A DNA stretch of 64,000 nucleotides from Pasteurella dagmatis. GTDB taxonomy: Bacteria; Pseudomonadota; Gammaproteobacteria; Enterobacterales; Pasteurellaceae. The notes under the pieces were generated by a model. The model was not told the DNA's origin. It worked only from the letters and a program-made list of their open reading frames with translations, and searched no databases. Within the stretch, counting starts at the first letter, position 1. Every line of letters starts with the position of its first letter. The translations under genes and the position numbers were made by a program. This document shows, in pieces, positions 1-8,564 of this stretch. Where the stretch lies: contig NZ_LT906448.1 in assembly GCF_900186835.1 (NCBI RefSeq), positions 124,001-188,000 on the forward strand. The letters are read 5' to 3'.

Positions 1-69
1 CCTAGTTATGCTAATCCACAGGCATTAAATGAATTAGCGATTTCGGTAATAAAAGAGTTGAAAGAATAA
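1..69 (+). CDS. aspS: aspartyl-tRNA synthetase, C-terminal end (partial)
   Basis: Only the last 22 codons and the TAA stop are inside the window. The reading frame ends with SYANPQALNELAISVIKELK and a final E. This resembles the C-terminus of E. coli AspRS (FANPTALAELSIQVVKK...), and aspS also sits next to nudB and yebC in H. influenzae. The enzyme charges tRNA-Asp in the cytoplasm. A hairpin terminator follows directly. The identification rests on a short tail plus gene order, so it is probable but not certain. Confidence 0.7.
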   Translation, partial: PSYANPQALNELAISVIKELKE

Positions 70-72
70 TAG

Positions 73-98
73 AAATGTGGGCAGTGCCCCACATTTTT
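73..98 (+). terminator. intrinsic terminator after aspS
   Basis: A 9-bp perfect stem AAATGTGGG / CCCACATTT with a 6-base loop is followed by TT. It lies 4 bases after the aspS stop codon. Confidence 0.75.
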
Positions 99-123
99 AT
101 ATAATCTGGAAGGATAATATTTA

Positions 124-543
124 ATGAGAAGACCGTATGATATGTACATCTTGCCATGTATATTAATAACGCTCTTTATTCAGGGCATTATTGGTATTAT
201 TCAAGAGTTGTCGGTATTTAAACTCAGTGATGTTTTTTCTAGCTTTTATCTATTATTTAATTATTTCATTATCTTCGCATTACTTTTTTTAATTATTACT
301 TCCGCAATATTAATTTTTCTAGGCAATAATGCAGGACGATTGCTTTATCTTATTTTAGTGATACTTGTTTTTGGTGGAACAATGTTACTTAATGTAGATA
401 AAGTGACTTTAATTGCTGGAGGAGTTATTTTCCTGATTAGTATTTGGAGCTTGTTTAGGGCGGAGAGTGAGCTGTTTTTTGCACAAGAAAGCCAAAAACG
501 GAAAAAAGATGACATCGAAAGTAGATTTAATAAATTTAACTAA
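124..543 (+). CDS. small integral membrane protein, unknown function
   Basis: A 139-residue protein that I do not recognise. It has about four hydrophobic segments (roughly residues 8-28, 40-66, 72-90 and 94-112) and a charged C-terminal tail rich in E, K, R and D, probably cytoplasmic. An AAGGA-like ribosome binding site precedes the ATG. It lies alone between the aspS terminator and nudB, in the same orientation. No catalytic motif or cysteine pattern is visible. It could be a lineage-specific inner-membrane protein; no function can be assigned from the sequence. Confidence 0.65.
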   Translation: MRRPYDMYILPCILITLFIQGIIGIIQELSVFKLSDVFSSFYLLFNYFIIFALLFLIITSAILIFLGNNAGRLLYLILVILVFGGTMLLNVDKVTLIAGGVIFLISIWSLFRAESELFFAQESQKRKKDDIESRFNKFN

Positions 544-776
544 TTGATTTTGGCAGTGGATTAATATCTCAAACTTACAAAATAACTTTATTATTGGGCT
601 GATTCAGTTTTTAAGGCTGATGCATTGCAGCCCCAAGCCTCCCCATTTTGAAATTTTCATCTCATTCTTTCTGAAATGTGCACTTGCTATTTTTTATTTC
701 TTTTTATACATTGAAACACTTATTGTATTAAAGTGCGGTCTGTCTTATCTCAATTTTATTACCATAAAAGCTCATA

Positions 777-1229
777 ATGCAAACGTATAAGAACCCTTTT
801 TCTGTGCTTATTGTGATTTATGCCCAAAACTCTGGGCGTGTATTAATGTTACAACGTCGAGATGATCCTGATTTTTGGCAATCTGTTACAGGTTCTTTAG
901 AGCCGAATGAAACTCCAATACAAGCTGCATATCGTGAGATCAAAGAGGAAATAGGTATTGATATAATCAAAGAAAACCTAGTTGTTTTTGATTGTAATGA
1001 ATGGATAGAATTTGAAATTTTTTCTCATTTCCGCTATAAATACGCACCTAATGTGACACATTGTATTGAACATTGGTTTCTATTGGCACTACCAGATGAG
1101 AGAGTGCCAACATTAGCGGAACATTTAGCGTTTAAATGGCTAAGCCCAGATGAGGCGGCTTTGCTCACAAAATCGTGGAATAATCGCGCATTAATTGAAA
1201 AATATTTATTGAGTTGTATAGAAAAATAA
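777..1229 (+). CDS. nudB: dihydroneopterin triphosphate diphosphatase (Nudix hydrolase)
   Basis: A 150-residue Nudix hydrolase. The Nudix box G-x5-E-x7-REI-x-EE-x-GI begins at Gly39, with REI around residues 53-55 and the metal-binding EE at 57-58. In E. coli NudB removes pyrophosphate from dihydroneopterin triphosphate in folate synthesis and also hydrolyses dATP; that substrate assignment is family knowledge. Length matches E. coli NudB (about 150 residues). It lies immediately upstream of yebC, as in E. coli and H. influenzae. An uptake signal sequence lies in the upstream gap at 731-739. Confidence 0.9.
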   Translation: MQTYKNPFSVLIVIYAQNSGRVLMLQRRDDPDFWQSVTGSLEPNETPIQAAYREIKEEIGIDIIKENLVVFDCNEWIEFEIFSHFRYKYAPNVTHCIEHWFLLALPDERVPTLAEHLAFKWLSPDEAALLTKSWNNRALIEKYLLSCIEK

Positions 1230-1291
1230 TAAGTGTGTTGGAAATTAAATGGAAAAGAGCGCACTTTTATTAATCAAAGAGGAAATTGAGA

Positions 1292-2032
1292 ATGGCAGGT
1301 CATAGTAAGTGGGCTAATATTAAACACCGTAAAGCTGCACAAGATGCGCAGAGAGGTAAAATTTTCACAAAATTAATTCGTGAGTTAGTGACAGCTGCAA
1401 AATTAGGTGGCGGTGATGTGAGTGCAAACCCACGTTTACGTGCAGCAGTAGATAAAGCATTATCAAGTAATATGACACGTGACACTATTAATCGTGCAAT
1501 CGATCGTGGTGTTGGTGGCGGTGATGATACTAATATGGAAACGAAAGTGTACGAAGGTTATGGTCCGGGTGGCACAGCGGTAATGGTTGAATGTTTAAGT
1601 GATAATGCAAACCGTACGATCTCGCAAGTTCGTCCAAGTTTTACAAAATGTGGCGGTAACCTAGGCACAGAAGGTTCTGTGGGGTATTTATTTAGTAAAA
1701 AAGGTTTAATTTTAATTTCATCTGGTGATGAAGATATAATTATGGAAGCTGCAATTGAATCTGGTGCAGATGATGTTCAAGCTCAAGAAGATGGCAGTTT
1801 TGAGGTTTACACTGCTTGGGAAGATTTAGGTTCAGTTCGTGATGGAATTGAAGCGGCAGGCATAAAAGTTGATAATGCGGAAGTGACAATGATTCCATCT
1901 ACAACAGTGGAATTAGATGCAGAAACTGCACCGAAATTACTCAGACTGATTGATATGTTAGAAGACTGTGATGATGTACAAAATGTATATCATAACGGTG
2001 AAATTAGTGATGAAGTAGCTGCAATGTTGTAA
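1292..2032 (+). CDS. yebC: YebC/PmpR-family regulator or translation factor
   Basis: A 246-residue member of the YebC/TACO1 family, recognised by the N-terminus [19 protein letters not shown] and the GGPGG-like segment ([14 protein letters not shown]). The family is cytoplasmic; members have been described as DNA-binding regulators and more recently as factors relieving ribosome stalling at proline-rich motifs. I start at the ATG at 1292, preceded by AAGAGGA, rather than the in-frame TTG at 1286, because the family starts with MAGHSKW. It is followed by an unrelated lipoprotein gene and then ruvCAB, matching the usual yebC-ruvC neighbourhood. Confidence 0.92.
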   Translation: MAGHSKWANIKHRKAAQDAQRGKIFTKLIRELVTAAKLGGGDVSANPRLRAAVDKALSSNMTRDTINRAIDRGVGGGDDTNMETKVYEGYGPGGTAVMVECLSDNANRTISQVRPSFTKCGGNLGTEGSVGYLFSKKGLILISSGDEDIIMEAAIESGADDVQAQEDGSFEVYTAWEDLGSVRDGIEAAGIKVDNAEVTMIPSTTVELDAETAPKLLRLIDMLEDCDDVQNVYHNGEISDEVAAML

Positions 2033-2120
2033 ATTTTCTATTAAGTAGAAACTTATTTAATAGTATGTTGTCAAAAGATTGCACACATTGTGTAATCTAT
2101 CATGTATTTTAGGAGAATTT

Positions 2121-2555
2121 ATGAAATTTACTAAACTTTTTGTAGGTCTAGTTGCGGTCGGTACATTAGCTGCTTGTTCTCAAAATCTGTCTTCTGATAT
2201 TGCATCAGTAGGTAAAAAAGCTGCGGATATGGTTTCTACACAACCAACTTTCGAAACAGCTGCTTATTTCTGTGATGTGCAAGGTAAGAGAAACCAAGTG
2301 GTTTCTGCAACTTATGCATTTGTAAATGGTAAAGCAGATAGTGCAACGGTAACAATTAATCGCCAAGTAGTTGGTGAAGAAATGAAATTTGATAGCACCT
2401 ATAAAGATGGTGTTCGTTTTGTAGAGGGCAAAAAAGTGTGGGCGTTAGGAGGACTAGATAATAGTTTTGCTGCGGATACAGTAAGCTCAACCGTACCAGT
2501 AATGTTTACTGATAATAATAGAATCTTAGCTAGAAACTGCCTGATTGCAAAATAA
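2121..2555 (+). CDS. small lipoprotein, unknown function
   Basis: A 144-residue predicted lipoprotein. The signal peptide MKFTKLFVGLVAVGTLAAC carries a lipobox (LAAC) with the lipidated cysteine at residue 19. The mature part has two further cysteines: YFCDVQG near the start and RNCLIAK at the end, which could form a disulfide. The pattern AYFCDVQGKRNQVVSATYAFVNG suggests a small beta-sheet domain. The ATG at 2121 is used because AGGAG lies 6 bases upstream and the signal peptide starts there; the longer form from 2079 is unlikely. It interrupts the yebC-ruvC pair found in enterobacteria. Residue 20 is Ser, favouring outer-membrane sorting. I do not recognise the family. Confidence 0.75.
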   Translation: MKFTKLFVGLVAVGTLAACSQNLSSDIASVGKKAADMVSTQPTFETAAYFCDVQGKRNQVVSATYAFVNGKADSATVTINRQVVGEEMKFDSTYKDGVRFVEGKKVWALGGLDNSFAADTVSSTVPVMFTDNNRILARNCLIAK

Positions 2556-2580
2556 TGTATATAAAATAGAAATTAAAAGG

Positions 2581-2617
2581 ATGGATTTACAGTAAAATGT
2601 AAGTCCATTTATTTTTG
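2581..2617 (+). terminator. intrinsic terminator after the lipoprotein gene
   Basis: A 10-bp stem ATGGATTTAC / GTAAGTCCAT (one G:U pair) with an 8-base loop is followed by TTATTTTT. It separates the lipoprotein gene from ruvC. Confidence 0.6.
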
Positions 2618-2626
2618 GGGAAGAGG

Positions 2627-3199
2627 ATGGCAATAATTCTTGGTATAGATCCCGGCTCACGAGTGACTGGATATGGAGTGATTCGTCAAACAGGAAGACA
2701 ATTAGAATATCTCGGAAGCGGAGTGATTCGCACCTCAGTGGAGGATTTGCCGACACGTTTAAAACGTATTTATTCTGGTGTAAGTGAAATCATCTTACAA
2801 TTCCAGCCTGAAATGTTCGCTATTGAAGAGGTTTTCCTCGCCAAAAATGCTAATTCTGCGTTAAAACTTGGCCAAGCACGAGGGGCTGCTATCGTAGCAG
2901 CGGTTAATCAGAATTTACCCGTATTTGAATATGCGGCAAGATTAGTGAAACAAACTGTTGTAGGGATTGGTTCTGCAGATAAAATACAAGTGCAAGATAT
3001 GGTGACGCGGATTTTAAAACTATCTGAAAAACCACAAGCAGATGCCGCCGATGCTTTGGCTATTGCAATTACTCACGCCCATTCAATTCAGCATTCTTTC
3101 CATGTGGCAAACGCATCTCAACCTTCTGAAACTCGGGAAAAAATGACTGCACTTTTAAAAACAAGATATAGCCGTGGTCGTTTCCGCTTAAAAATTTAA
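2627..3199 (+). CDS. ruvC: Holliday junction resolvase RuvC
   Basis: A 190-residue crossover junction endodeoxyribonuclease that cuts Holliday junctions symmetrically after RuvAB branch migration. The acidic active-site residues are visible: D8 in [13 protein letters not shown], the Glu in [10 protein letters not shown], and the two Asp of [13 protein letters not shown]. The C-terminus [11 protein letters not shown] is typical of Pasteurellaceae RuvC. The ATG at 2627 gives the family length (H. influenzae RuvC is 190 residues) and is preceded by GGGGAAGAGG. A terminator-like hairpin follows before ruvA, so ruvC may be partly uncoupled from ruvAB. Confidence 0.97.
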   Translation: MAIILGIDPGSRVTGYGVIRQTGRQLEYLGSGVIRTSVEDLPTRLKRIYSGVSEIILQFQPEMFAIEEVFLAKNANSALKLGQARGAAIVAAVNQNLPVFEYAARLVKQTVVGIGSADKIQVQDMVTRILKLSEKPQADAADALAIAITHAHSIQHSFHVANASQPSETREKMTALLKTRYSRGRFRLKI

Positions 3200-3222
3200 C
3201 TGGATATTCATCCAGTTTTATT
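3198..3222 (+). terminator. terminator-like hairpin between ruvC and ruvA
   Basis: An 8-bp perfect stem AACTGGAT / ATCCAGTT with loop ATTC is followed by TTATTTT. It begins at the ruvC stop. A second small hairpin (TATGCT / AGCATA, 3224-3239) follows at once. Confidence 0.65.
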
Positions 3223-3262
3223 TTATGCTATAGAGCATATTTTTTTGCGCAATGAGGGGATT

Positions 3263-3877
3263 ATGATTGGTCATTTAACAGGACGTTTAGTCGAAAAGCA
3301 GCCACCAGAAATTTTGTTAGATGTGCAAGGTGTTGGTTATGAATTATTATTACCGATGACTAGCTTTTATAACCTCCCTGAAATTGGTCAAAAAACTTCA
3401 CTATTTACTCACCTTGTTGTACGTGAAGATGCACATCTACTTTTTGGATTCTCACAAAAAACTGACCGCACTTTATTCCGTGAATTGATCAAAACTAACG
3501 GAGTTGGTCCTAAATTAGCATTAGCGATTTTATCTGCAATGTCAGTAAATGAATTTGTTTATGCGATTGAACGTGAAGAACTCTCAAAGTTAGTCAAAAT
3601 TCCAGGTGTAGGTAAAAAAACTGCAGAACGTTTGCTTGTTGAGTTAAAAGGTAAATTTAAAGATGTAACTCAAGGAGATTTCTTTATTGAGAGCAAACAC
3701 TTACCTGATGTTAAAGTTAGTATGCAAAGTAGCGATGCACCGAATGATGAAGCTGTTTCTGCGCTTGTTGCATTAGGTTATAAACCGGTAGAAGCAGAAA
3801 AAATGGTTAAGCGTATTACTAAACCTGATTTATCCAGTGAACAGCTTATTCGTGAAGCGTTGAAGGCTGCATTATAA
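3263..3877 (+). CDS. ruvA: Holliday junction DNA helicase subunit RuvA
   Basis: A 204-residue protein whose tetramer binds the four-way junction and loads the RuvB motor. The N-terminal OB-fold domain starts [27 protein letters not shown]. Two helix-hairpin-helix motifs follow ([12 protein letters not shown] and [12 protein letters not shown]), and a C-terminal RuvB-binding domain ends the protein ([21 protein letters not shown]). I chose ATG 3263 (MIGHLTG), with AGGGGA upstream, over the in-frame start at 3245. A reverse uptake signal lies inside the gene at 3465-3473. ruvB follows with a 14-base gap, so the two are co-transcribed. Confidence 0.97.
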   Translation: MIGHLTGRLVEKQPPEILLDVQGVGYELLLPMTSFYNLPEIGQKTSLFTHLVVREDAHLLFGFSQKTDRTLFRELIKTNGVGPKLALAILSAMSVNEFVYAIEREELSKLVKIPGVGKKTAERLLVELKGKFKDVTQGDFFIESKHLPDVKVSMQSSDAPNDEAVSALVALGYKPVEAEKMVKRITKPDLSSEQLIREALKAAL

Positions 3878-3891
3878 TGTAGAAGAAAAAA

Positions 3892-4902
3892 ATGATAGAA
3901 GCTGATCGTATTATTAGTGCAACAGTAAAACTTGATGATGAAGTGATTGATCGCGCCATTCGTCCCAAGTTATTAAGTGATTATGTTGGGCAGCCCCAAG
4001 TTTGTGAGCAAATGGACATTTTTATCCAAGCAGCGAAACTACGTCAAGATGCGCTTGATCATTTGCTAATTTTTGGACCACCAGGTTTAGGTAAAACTAC
4101 ATTAGCCAATATCGTGGCAAATGAAATGGGCGTGAATATTCGCACAACATCGGGTCCAGTTCTTGAAAAAGCAGGCGATTTAGCAGCAATGTTGACCAAT
4201 TTAGAGCCTCATGATGTTCTATTTATTGATGAAATCCATCGTCTTTCTCCAGCAATAGAAGAAGTTCTATATCCTGCAATGGAAGATTATCAGCTAGATA
4301 TTATGATTGGTGAAGGCCCAGCTGCACGTTCTATCAAATTAGATCTTCCTCCTTTTACTTTGATTGGTGCGACTACAAGAGCTGGCTCATTAACTTCACC
4401 TTTAAGAGATCGTTTTGGCATTGTACAACGTTTGGAATTTTATTCAGTAGATGATTTGACTTCTATTGTTACAAGAAGTGCAAATTGCTTGAATTTAATC
4501 ATTGCGGATAATGCCTCTTATGAAATTGCAAGACGTTCAAGAGGTACACCACGAATTGCTAACCGTTTGTTGCGTCGGGTAAGAGATTTTGCAGATGTGC
4601 GTAACGGTGGTGTGATTTCAGAAGATATCGCAAAAGCTGCATTGATGATGTTAGATGTTGATGATGCTGGCTTTGATTATTTAGACAGAAAGTTATTGAG
4701 TGCTGTGATTGAGCGCTTTGATGGAGGACCAGTTGGATTAGATAATTTAGCTGCCGCCATAGGTGAGGAACGAGATACAATTGAAGATGTGCTAGAGCCT
4801 TATTTAATCCAGCAAGGTTTTTTACAAAGGACACCAAGGGGGAGAATGGCAACTTCGAGAACTTATCGCCATTTTGGTGTTCAAAAGTTAACTGAAGATT
4901 AA
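3892..4902 (+). CDS. ruvB: Holliday junction branch migration ATPase RuvB
   Basis: A 336-residue AAA+ hexameric motor that pumps DNA through the RuvA-bound junction. Walker A is GPPGLGKT (residues 62-69), Walker B is LFIDEIHRL, sensor 1 is [17 protein letters not shown] (also carrying the arginine finger), and a winged-helix domain ends the protein ([15 protein letters not shown]). Length and sequence match H. influenzae RuvB closely. It follows ruvA by 14 bases and is followed by a bidirectional terminator. Confidence 0.98.
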   Translation: MIEADRIISATVKLDDEVIDRAIRPKLLSDYVGQPQVCEQMDIFIQAAKLRQDALDHLLIFGPPGLGKTTLANIVANEMGVNIRTTSGPVLEKAGDLAAMLTNLEPHDVLFIDEIHRLSPAIEEVLYPAMEDYQLDIMIGEGPAARSIKLDLPPFTLIGATTRAGSLTSPLRDRFGIVQRLEFYSVDDLTSIVTRSANCLNLIIADNASYEIARRSRGTPRIANRLLRRVRDFADVRNGGVISEDIAKAALMMLDVDDAGFDYLDRKLLSAVIERFDGGPVGLDNLAAAIGEERDTIEDVLEPYLIQQGFLQRTPRGRMATSRTYRHFGVQKLTED

Positions 4903-4918
4903 AATGACATCATAAAAT

Positions 4919-4953
4919 AAAAAGCTTATTAATTTTAATTTAATAAGCTTTTT
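4919..4953. terminator. bidirectional terminator between ruvB and a convergent gene
   Basis: An inverted repeat AAAAGCTTATTAA / TTAATAAGCTTTT has an A-run on one side and a T-run on the other. It lies between two convergent genes, so it can serve both. Confidence 0.8.
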
Positions 4954-4962
4954 AAATTCGGG

Positions 4963-5286
4963 TTACTGATGTTTTAAGTTATTGAGTTTTGCCAAGCCAA
5001 GATCACAACTTTTGATTTGTGTTGCTAATTCCATTTCAAGAATTTGTTGTTTGCTTTGGTTGAGTTTACTCTTAATTTTACTTACCTGAGTATGAGTGCC
5101 AGGCTGCTTTTCTGCTTCAGCAATTAAATTTTCAGTTTCTTTAAAAAGTTTCTCACATTGTTGCGGCACTGAAAGTGTGTTTTTCTTCGTAATTTGTTCT
5201 GTTTTTTCTGCCGCATAAGCAGAGGATATTCCTACTGCTAAAACCGTAAAAAGTGCGGTTAATATATGGGTAAATCTTTTTCTCAT
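4963..5286 (-). CDS. small secreted protein, possibly DUF5339 family
   Basis: A 107-residue protein with a clear Sec signal peptide (MRKRFTHILTALFTVLAVGI, then SSAYA|AEK). The mature part of about 83 residues is highly charged and helical, with two cysteines (VPQQCEKLF and IKSCDLGLA) that could pair in the periplasm. The arrangement recalls a Pasteurellaceae family of small periplasmic proteins (DUF5339), a name I recall but cannot check. An uptake signal at 5251-5259 lies inside the signal-peptide coding sequence. It is transcribed convergently to ruvB and divergently from cydA. Confidence 0.7.
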   Translation of the reverse strand: MRKRFTHILTALFTVLAVGISSAYAAEKTEQITKKNTLSVPQQCEKLFKETENLIAEAEKQPGTHTQVSKIKSKLNQSKQQILEMELATQIKSCDLGLAKLNNLKHQ

Positions 5287-5409
5287 TCTTCTTCCTCTGA
5301 TGAATTTTGTAATACTGCTACAAACAGTAAGAAAATTAACAAAATATGTAAATAATGTCTAGTTATTTGTATTTTTTTTATGCAGACTGTGATTTTTATC
5401 GCACTAAAC

Positions 5410-5426
5410 GTTGCTTAAATGTTAAT
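5410..5426 (+). promoter_or_regulatory. candidate ArcA site upstream of cydA
   Basis: Two direct repeats, GTTGCT and GTTAAT, have starts exactly 11 bases apart. They resemble the ArcA repeat GTTAAT-TAAAT-GTTAA. This site lies 13 bases upstream of an FNR-like site. ArcA activation of cydAB under low oxygen is well known in E. coli; binding here is inferred. Confidence 0.45.
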
Positions 5427-5438
5427 ACAATTTATAAT

Positions 5439-5452
5439 TTGACCTGTATCAA
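5439..5452 (+). promoter_or_regulatory. candidate FNR site upstream of cydA
   Basis: TTGACCTGTATCAA matches the FNR consensus TTGAT-N4-ATCAA at 9 of 10 positions. A possible extended -10 (TGCTAAT, 5476-5482) lies about 35 bases downstream, close to class II FNR promoter spacing. In the 5287-5739 gap I also see a CRP-like half-conserved element (TGTGATCGATGTGACA around 5512-5527) and a leader hairpin at 5687-5703. I see no gene there. Confidence 0.55.
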
Positions 5453-5686
5453 TTAATGAAGTTCTACTTGGTTTTTGCTAATTTTGATTTAAGTATAAAA
5501 ATGTGATCGATGTGACACTTTTTTATATTTTTAATCCTTATTTTTAGTAGTAGAATAGATACCGAATCTGAGTTACCTATATCATAACGCACTATCTATT
5601 GTGAAAGAGATTTTATTTTGCCTTATCGTGATGATTGTGAAGGTAATTCAAGGGGTCAGCTTAGGGAGTTTCTTTAAGTATTGGGG

Positions 5687-5703
5687 TGATTACTTTGTAA
5701 TCA
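5687..5703 (+). other. leader hairpin 37 bases upstream of cydA
   Basis: A perfect 7-bp stem TGATTAC / GTAATCA with a TTT loop lies in the 5' leader. There is no U-run after it, so it is not a standard terminator. It may affect mRNA stability or translation. Confidence 0.4.
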
Positions 5704-5739
5704 TATTGTGAGGACTTGTAGCATTTACAAGGAGTTGAG

Positions 5740-7302
5740 ATGTTGGACGTTGTTGAACTCTCTCGATTGCAGTTTGCATTAACTGCGTTATATCACTTTT
5801 TGTTTGTGCCATTAACACTTGGATTATCGTTTATCCTCGTGATTATGGAAACGCTCTATGTAGCCACAGGCAAAGAAGTTTATAAAGATATGACAAAATT
5901 TTGGGGTAAGTTATTTGGTATTAACTTCGCTCTAGGTGTAACCACTGGTATTACTATGGAATTCCAGTTTGGTACTAACTGGTCATATTATTCACATTAT
6001 GTGGGTGACATTTTTGGTGCCCCTCTCGCTATAGAAGCATTATTGGCTTTCTTCTTAGAGTCGACTTTTGTTGGTTTATTCTTATTTGGATGGGATAGAT
6101 TATCAAAAGGTAAGCACTTATTAGCTACATATTGTGTTGCATTTGGTTCAAATTTATCTGCAATGTGGATCCTAGTTGCGAATGGTTGGATGCAATCACC
6201 AGTAGCTTCAGAATTTAACTTTGAAACAATGCGTATGGAAATGACCAGCTTTATGGATTTATGGTTAAACCCAGTTGCGCAAAGCAAGTTCTTACATACC
6301 TTGTCTGCTGGTTACGTGAGTGGTGCAATGTTTGTATTAGGAATTAGTGCATACTATATATTGAAAGGTCGTGATTTAGGCTTTGCAAAACGTTCCTTCT
6401 CTGTTGCTTCAACATTTGGCCTAATTTCTATTATTTCAGTAATTATTATGGGTGATGAGTCAGGTTACGAAATCGGTCAAGCTCAACCTGTTAAGTTAGC
6501 TGCAATGGAAGGTGAATGGCATACTCAAGAAGCGCCAGCATCTTGGAACGCAATTGTAATTCCAAATCAAGCAGAAAAACGTAATGATTTTTCAATTCAA
6601 ATTCCTTATGCTGCGGGTATCATTGTAACTCGTTCTCTTGATAAACAATTTGCAGGTCTTACTGATTTAGAAGCGTTAAACACAGAGCGTGTACGTAATG
6701 GTATTCAAGCTTATGACTTGTTACAACAATTACAAGCTCAGAAAAAAGCAGGTCAAGTGAGCGAAGAAACAAAAGCACAGTTTAGTGCAGTATCTAAAGA
6801 TCTTGGCTTTGGCTTATTATTAAAACGTTATACTGACAAAGTTGTTGATGCAACTGAAGATCAAATTAAACAAGCTGCTGCCGATACAATTCCAAATGTT
6901 GGTCCAACATTCTGGTCTTTCCGTGTGATGATGGCTGCGGGTGGTTTATTAGTATTGCTAATCGCATTCGCATTTATCCAAAACGTACGTAAGACAGTAG
7001 GAACAAAAACTTGGTTCTTAAAAGCACTTTTATGGGGAATTCCATTACCTTGGATTGCAATTGAGAGTGGTTGGTTTCTTGCAGAATATGGTCGTCAACC
7101 TTGGGCAATTTATGAAGTGTTGCCAGTTGGTGTTGCGAACTCAGCGTTAACGACAGGTGATCTCTGGTTCTCTATTGGTTTAATTTGTGCACTTTATACA
7201 TTATTCCTTGTTGTTGAAATGTACTTAATGTTCAAATACGGTAGATTAGGTCCTAGTTCATTAAAAACTGGTCGCTATTATTTTGAACAATCGTCTAAAT
7301 AA
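5740..7302 (+). CDS. cydA: cytochrome bd ubiquinol oxidase subunit I
   Basis: A 520-residue, nine-helix membrane subunit of the bd-type quinol:oxygen oxidoreductase of the inner membrane, which works at low oxygen. Haem ligand positions are visible: the His in [12 protein letters not shown] (b595-type), the His in [13 protein letters not shown] (b558), and the Met in [11 protein letters not shown] (b558). A periplasmic quinol-binding Q-loop begins near [14 protein letters not shown] good AAGGAG ribosome binding site precedes the ATG. cydB follows after 14 bases. Length is close to E. coli CydA (522). Confidence 0.97.
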   Translation: MLDVVELSRLQFALTALYHFLFVPLTLGLSFILVIMETLYVATGKEVYKDMTKFWGKLFGINFALGVTTGITMEFQFGTNWSYYSHYVGDIFGAPLAIEALLAFFLESTFVGLFLFGWDRLSKGKHLLATYCVAFGSNLSAMWILVANGWMQSPVASEFNFETMRMEMTSFMDLWLNPVAQSKFLHTLSAGYVSGAMFVLGISAYYILKGRDLGFAKRSFSVASTFGLISIISVIIMGDESGYEIGQAQPVKLAAMEGEWHTQEAPASWNAIVIPNQAEKRNDFSIQIPYAAGIIVTRSLDKQFAGLTDLEALNTERVRNGIQAYDLLQQLQAQKKAGQVSEETKAQFSAVSKDLGFGLLLKRYTDKVVDATEDQIKQAAADTIPNVGPTFWSFRVMMAAGGLLVLLIAFAFIQNVRKTVGTKTWFLKALLWGIPLPWIAIESGWFLAEYGRQPWAIYEVLPVGVANSALTTGDLWFSIGLICALYTLFLVVEMYLMFKYGRLGPSSLKTGRYYFEQSSK

Positions 7303-7316
7303 GCAGGAGCCTGATT

Positions 7317-8453
7317 ATGATTGATTATGAAATTCTACGTTTTATTTGGTGGATATTGATCGGTGTATTGCTTATTGGTTTTGCAGTAACTGATGGCTTT
7401 GATATGGGCGTTTTAACTTTATTACCTTTCGCAGGTAAAAAAGAAGTTGAAAAACGCATTATGATCAACTCAATCGCACCACACTGGGATGGTAACCAAG
7501 TTTGGTTATTAACAGCGGGCGGCGCAATGTTTGCGGCGTGGCCGATTGTTTATGCTACCTCGTTCTCAGGTTTCTATATTGCTATGATTTTAGTTTTAGC
7601 GGCATTATTTTTCCGCCCTGTTGGGTTAGAATATCGCGCTAAAATTGATAATCCAACTTGGCGTACATTATGGGATTGGGGGTTATTTGTCGGTGGTTTC
7701 GTTCCTTCATTAATTTTCGGTGTTGCATTTGGTAACTTATTGCAAGGTGTTCCATTTGAATTCAATGAATTGTTACAAGTTAAATATACTGGTTCATTCT
7801 TTGCATTATTAAACCCATTTGCATTACTTTGTGGCTTAGTAAGTGCTGCAATGTTGACTACGCAAGGCGGAGCCTGGTTACAAATGAAGACTACTAGTGA
7901 ATTACGTGATCGTGCGCGTGTAATCACTCAGGTAGGTGCTGTTACAACATTAATTACATTTGTTCTTGCTGGTGTATGGCTATATTTCAAAGATGGTTTC
8001 GTATTAACTTCAATTGTTGATCACAACGCACCATCTACGCCGTTTGGTAAAACAGTCGCAGTTGAAGTAGGGGCTTGGTTCAACAACTATAAAGAGATGC
8101 CAGTTTTATGGATTTTCCCTTTACTTGGTGTTGTAGGTGCACTATTAAATATCTTAGCATCTAAAGCTAACCGCTCAGGCTTTGCGTTCTTATTCTCATC
8201 ATTAACAATGGCAGGTATCATTTTAACTGCAGGTATTGCAATGTTCCCATTCGTAATGCCATCAATTACTCACCCAGAGTTAAGCTTGTTAATGTGGGAT
8301 TCAACATCAAGTAAGTTAACATTAACCTTAATGCTTGGCTTTACTTTAGTATTAGTTGTTTTCTTATTATCGTATACTATCTGGGCATACTGGAAAATGT
8401 TTGGTCGCTTGGATAGTCAATTCATCGAAGAAAACAAGAACTCATTATACTAA
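7317..8453 (+). CDS. cydB: cytochrome bd ubiquinol oxidase subunit II
   Basis: A 378-residue membrane protein, the second large subunit of cytochrome bd. It has the typical N-terminus MIDYEILRFIWWILIGVLLI followed by GFAVTDGFDMGV, and the PHWDGNQVWLLTAGGAMFAAWP signature (broken here only by its length: PHWDGNQVW then LLTAGG). It forms the heterodimer with CydA and stabilises the haem subunit. It is the second gene of a tight cydA-cydB-cydX-ybgE cluster, with AGGAG upstream of the ATG. Length equals E. coli CydB within one residue. Confidence 0.97.
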   Translation: MIDYEILRFIWWILIGVLLIGFAVTDGFDMGVLTLLPFAGKKEVEKRIMINSIAPHWDGNQVWLLTAGGAMFAAWPIVYATSFSGFYIAMILVLAALFFRPVGLEYRAKIDNPTWRTLWDWGLFVGGFVPSLIFGVAFGNLLQGVPFEFNELLQVKYTGSFFALLNPFALLCGLVSAAMLTTQGGAWLQMKTTSELRDRARVITQVGAVTTLITFVLAGVWLYFKDGFVLTSIVDHNAPSTPFGKTVAVEVGAWFNNYKEMPVLWIFPLLGVVGALLNILASKANRSGFAFLFSSLTMAGIILTAGIAMFPFVMPSITHPELSLLMWDSTSSKLTLTLMLGFTLVLVVFLLSYTIWAYWKMFGRLDSQFIEENKNSLY

Positions 8454-8465
8454 GGAGAAAATATT

Positions 8466-8564
8466 ATGTTTTATGTCATTTGGGTATTGGGTGTTTTGTT
8501 AGCGGTAATGCTATCTGCAATGATCACTATCGGTCTTGAAAAAACTGGTAAATTGGATGAGTAA
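8466..8564 (+). CDS. cydX: cytochrome bd small subunit CydX (32 residues)
   Basis: A 32-codon reading frame beginning MFYVIWVLGVLLAVMLSAMI, then TIGLEKTGKLDE and TAA. It is a single transmembrane helix with a short charged tail. Position right after cydB, size, and the W-LG-LLA pattern match E. coli CydX (37 residues), which is needed for a stable, active bd oxidase. AGGAG lies 9 bases upstream of the ATG. Its last 8 bases overlap the proposed ybgE start (ATGAGTAA), pointing to translational coupling. Confidence 0.88.
   Translation: MFYVIWVLGVLLAVMLSAMITIGLEKTGKLDE

Noticed and set aside
1034-1264. Minus-strand 76-residue frame opposite nudB
   Set aside because: It is an antisense shadow without a start signal or recognisable sequence.
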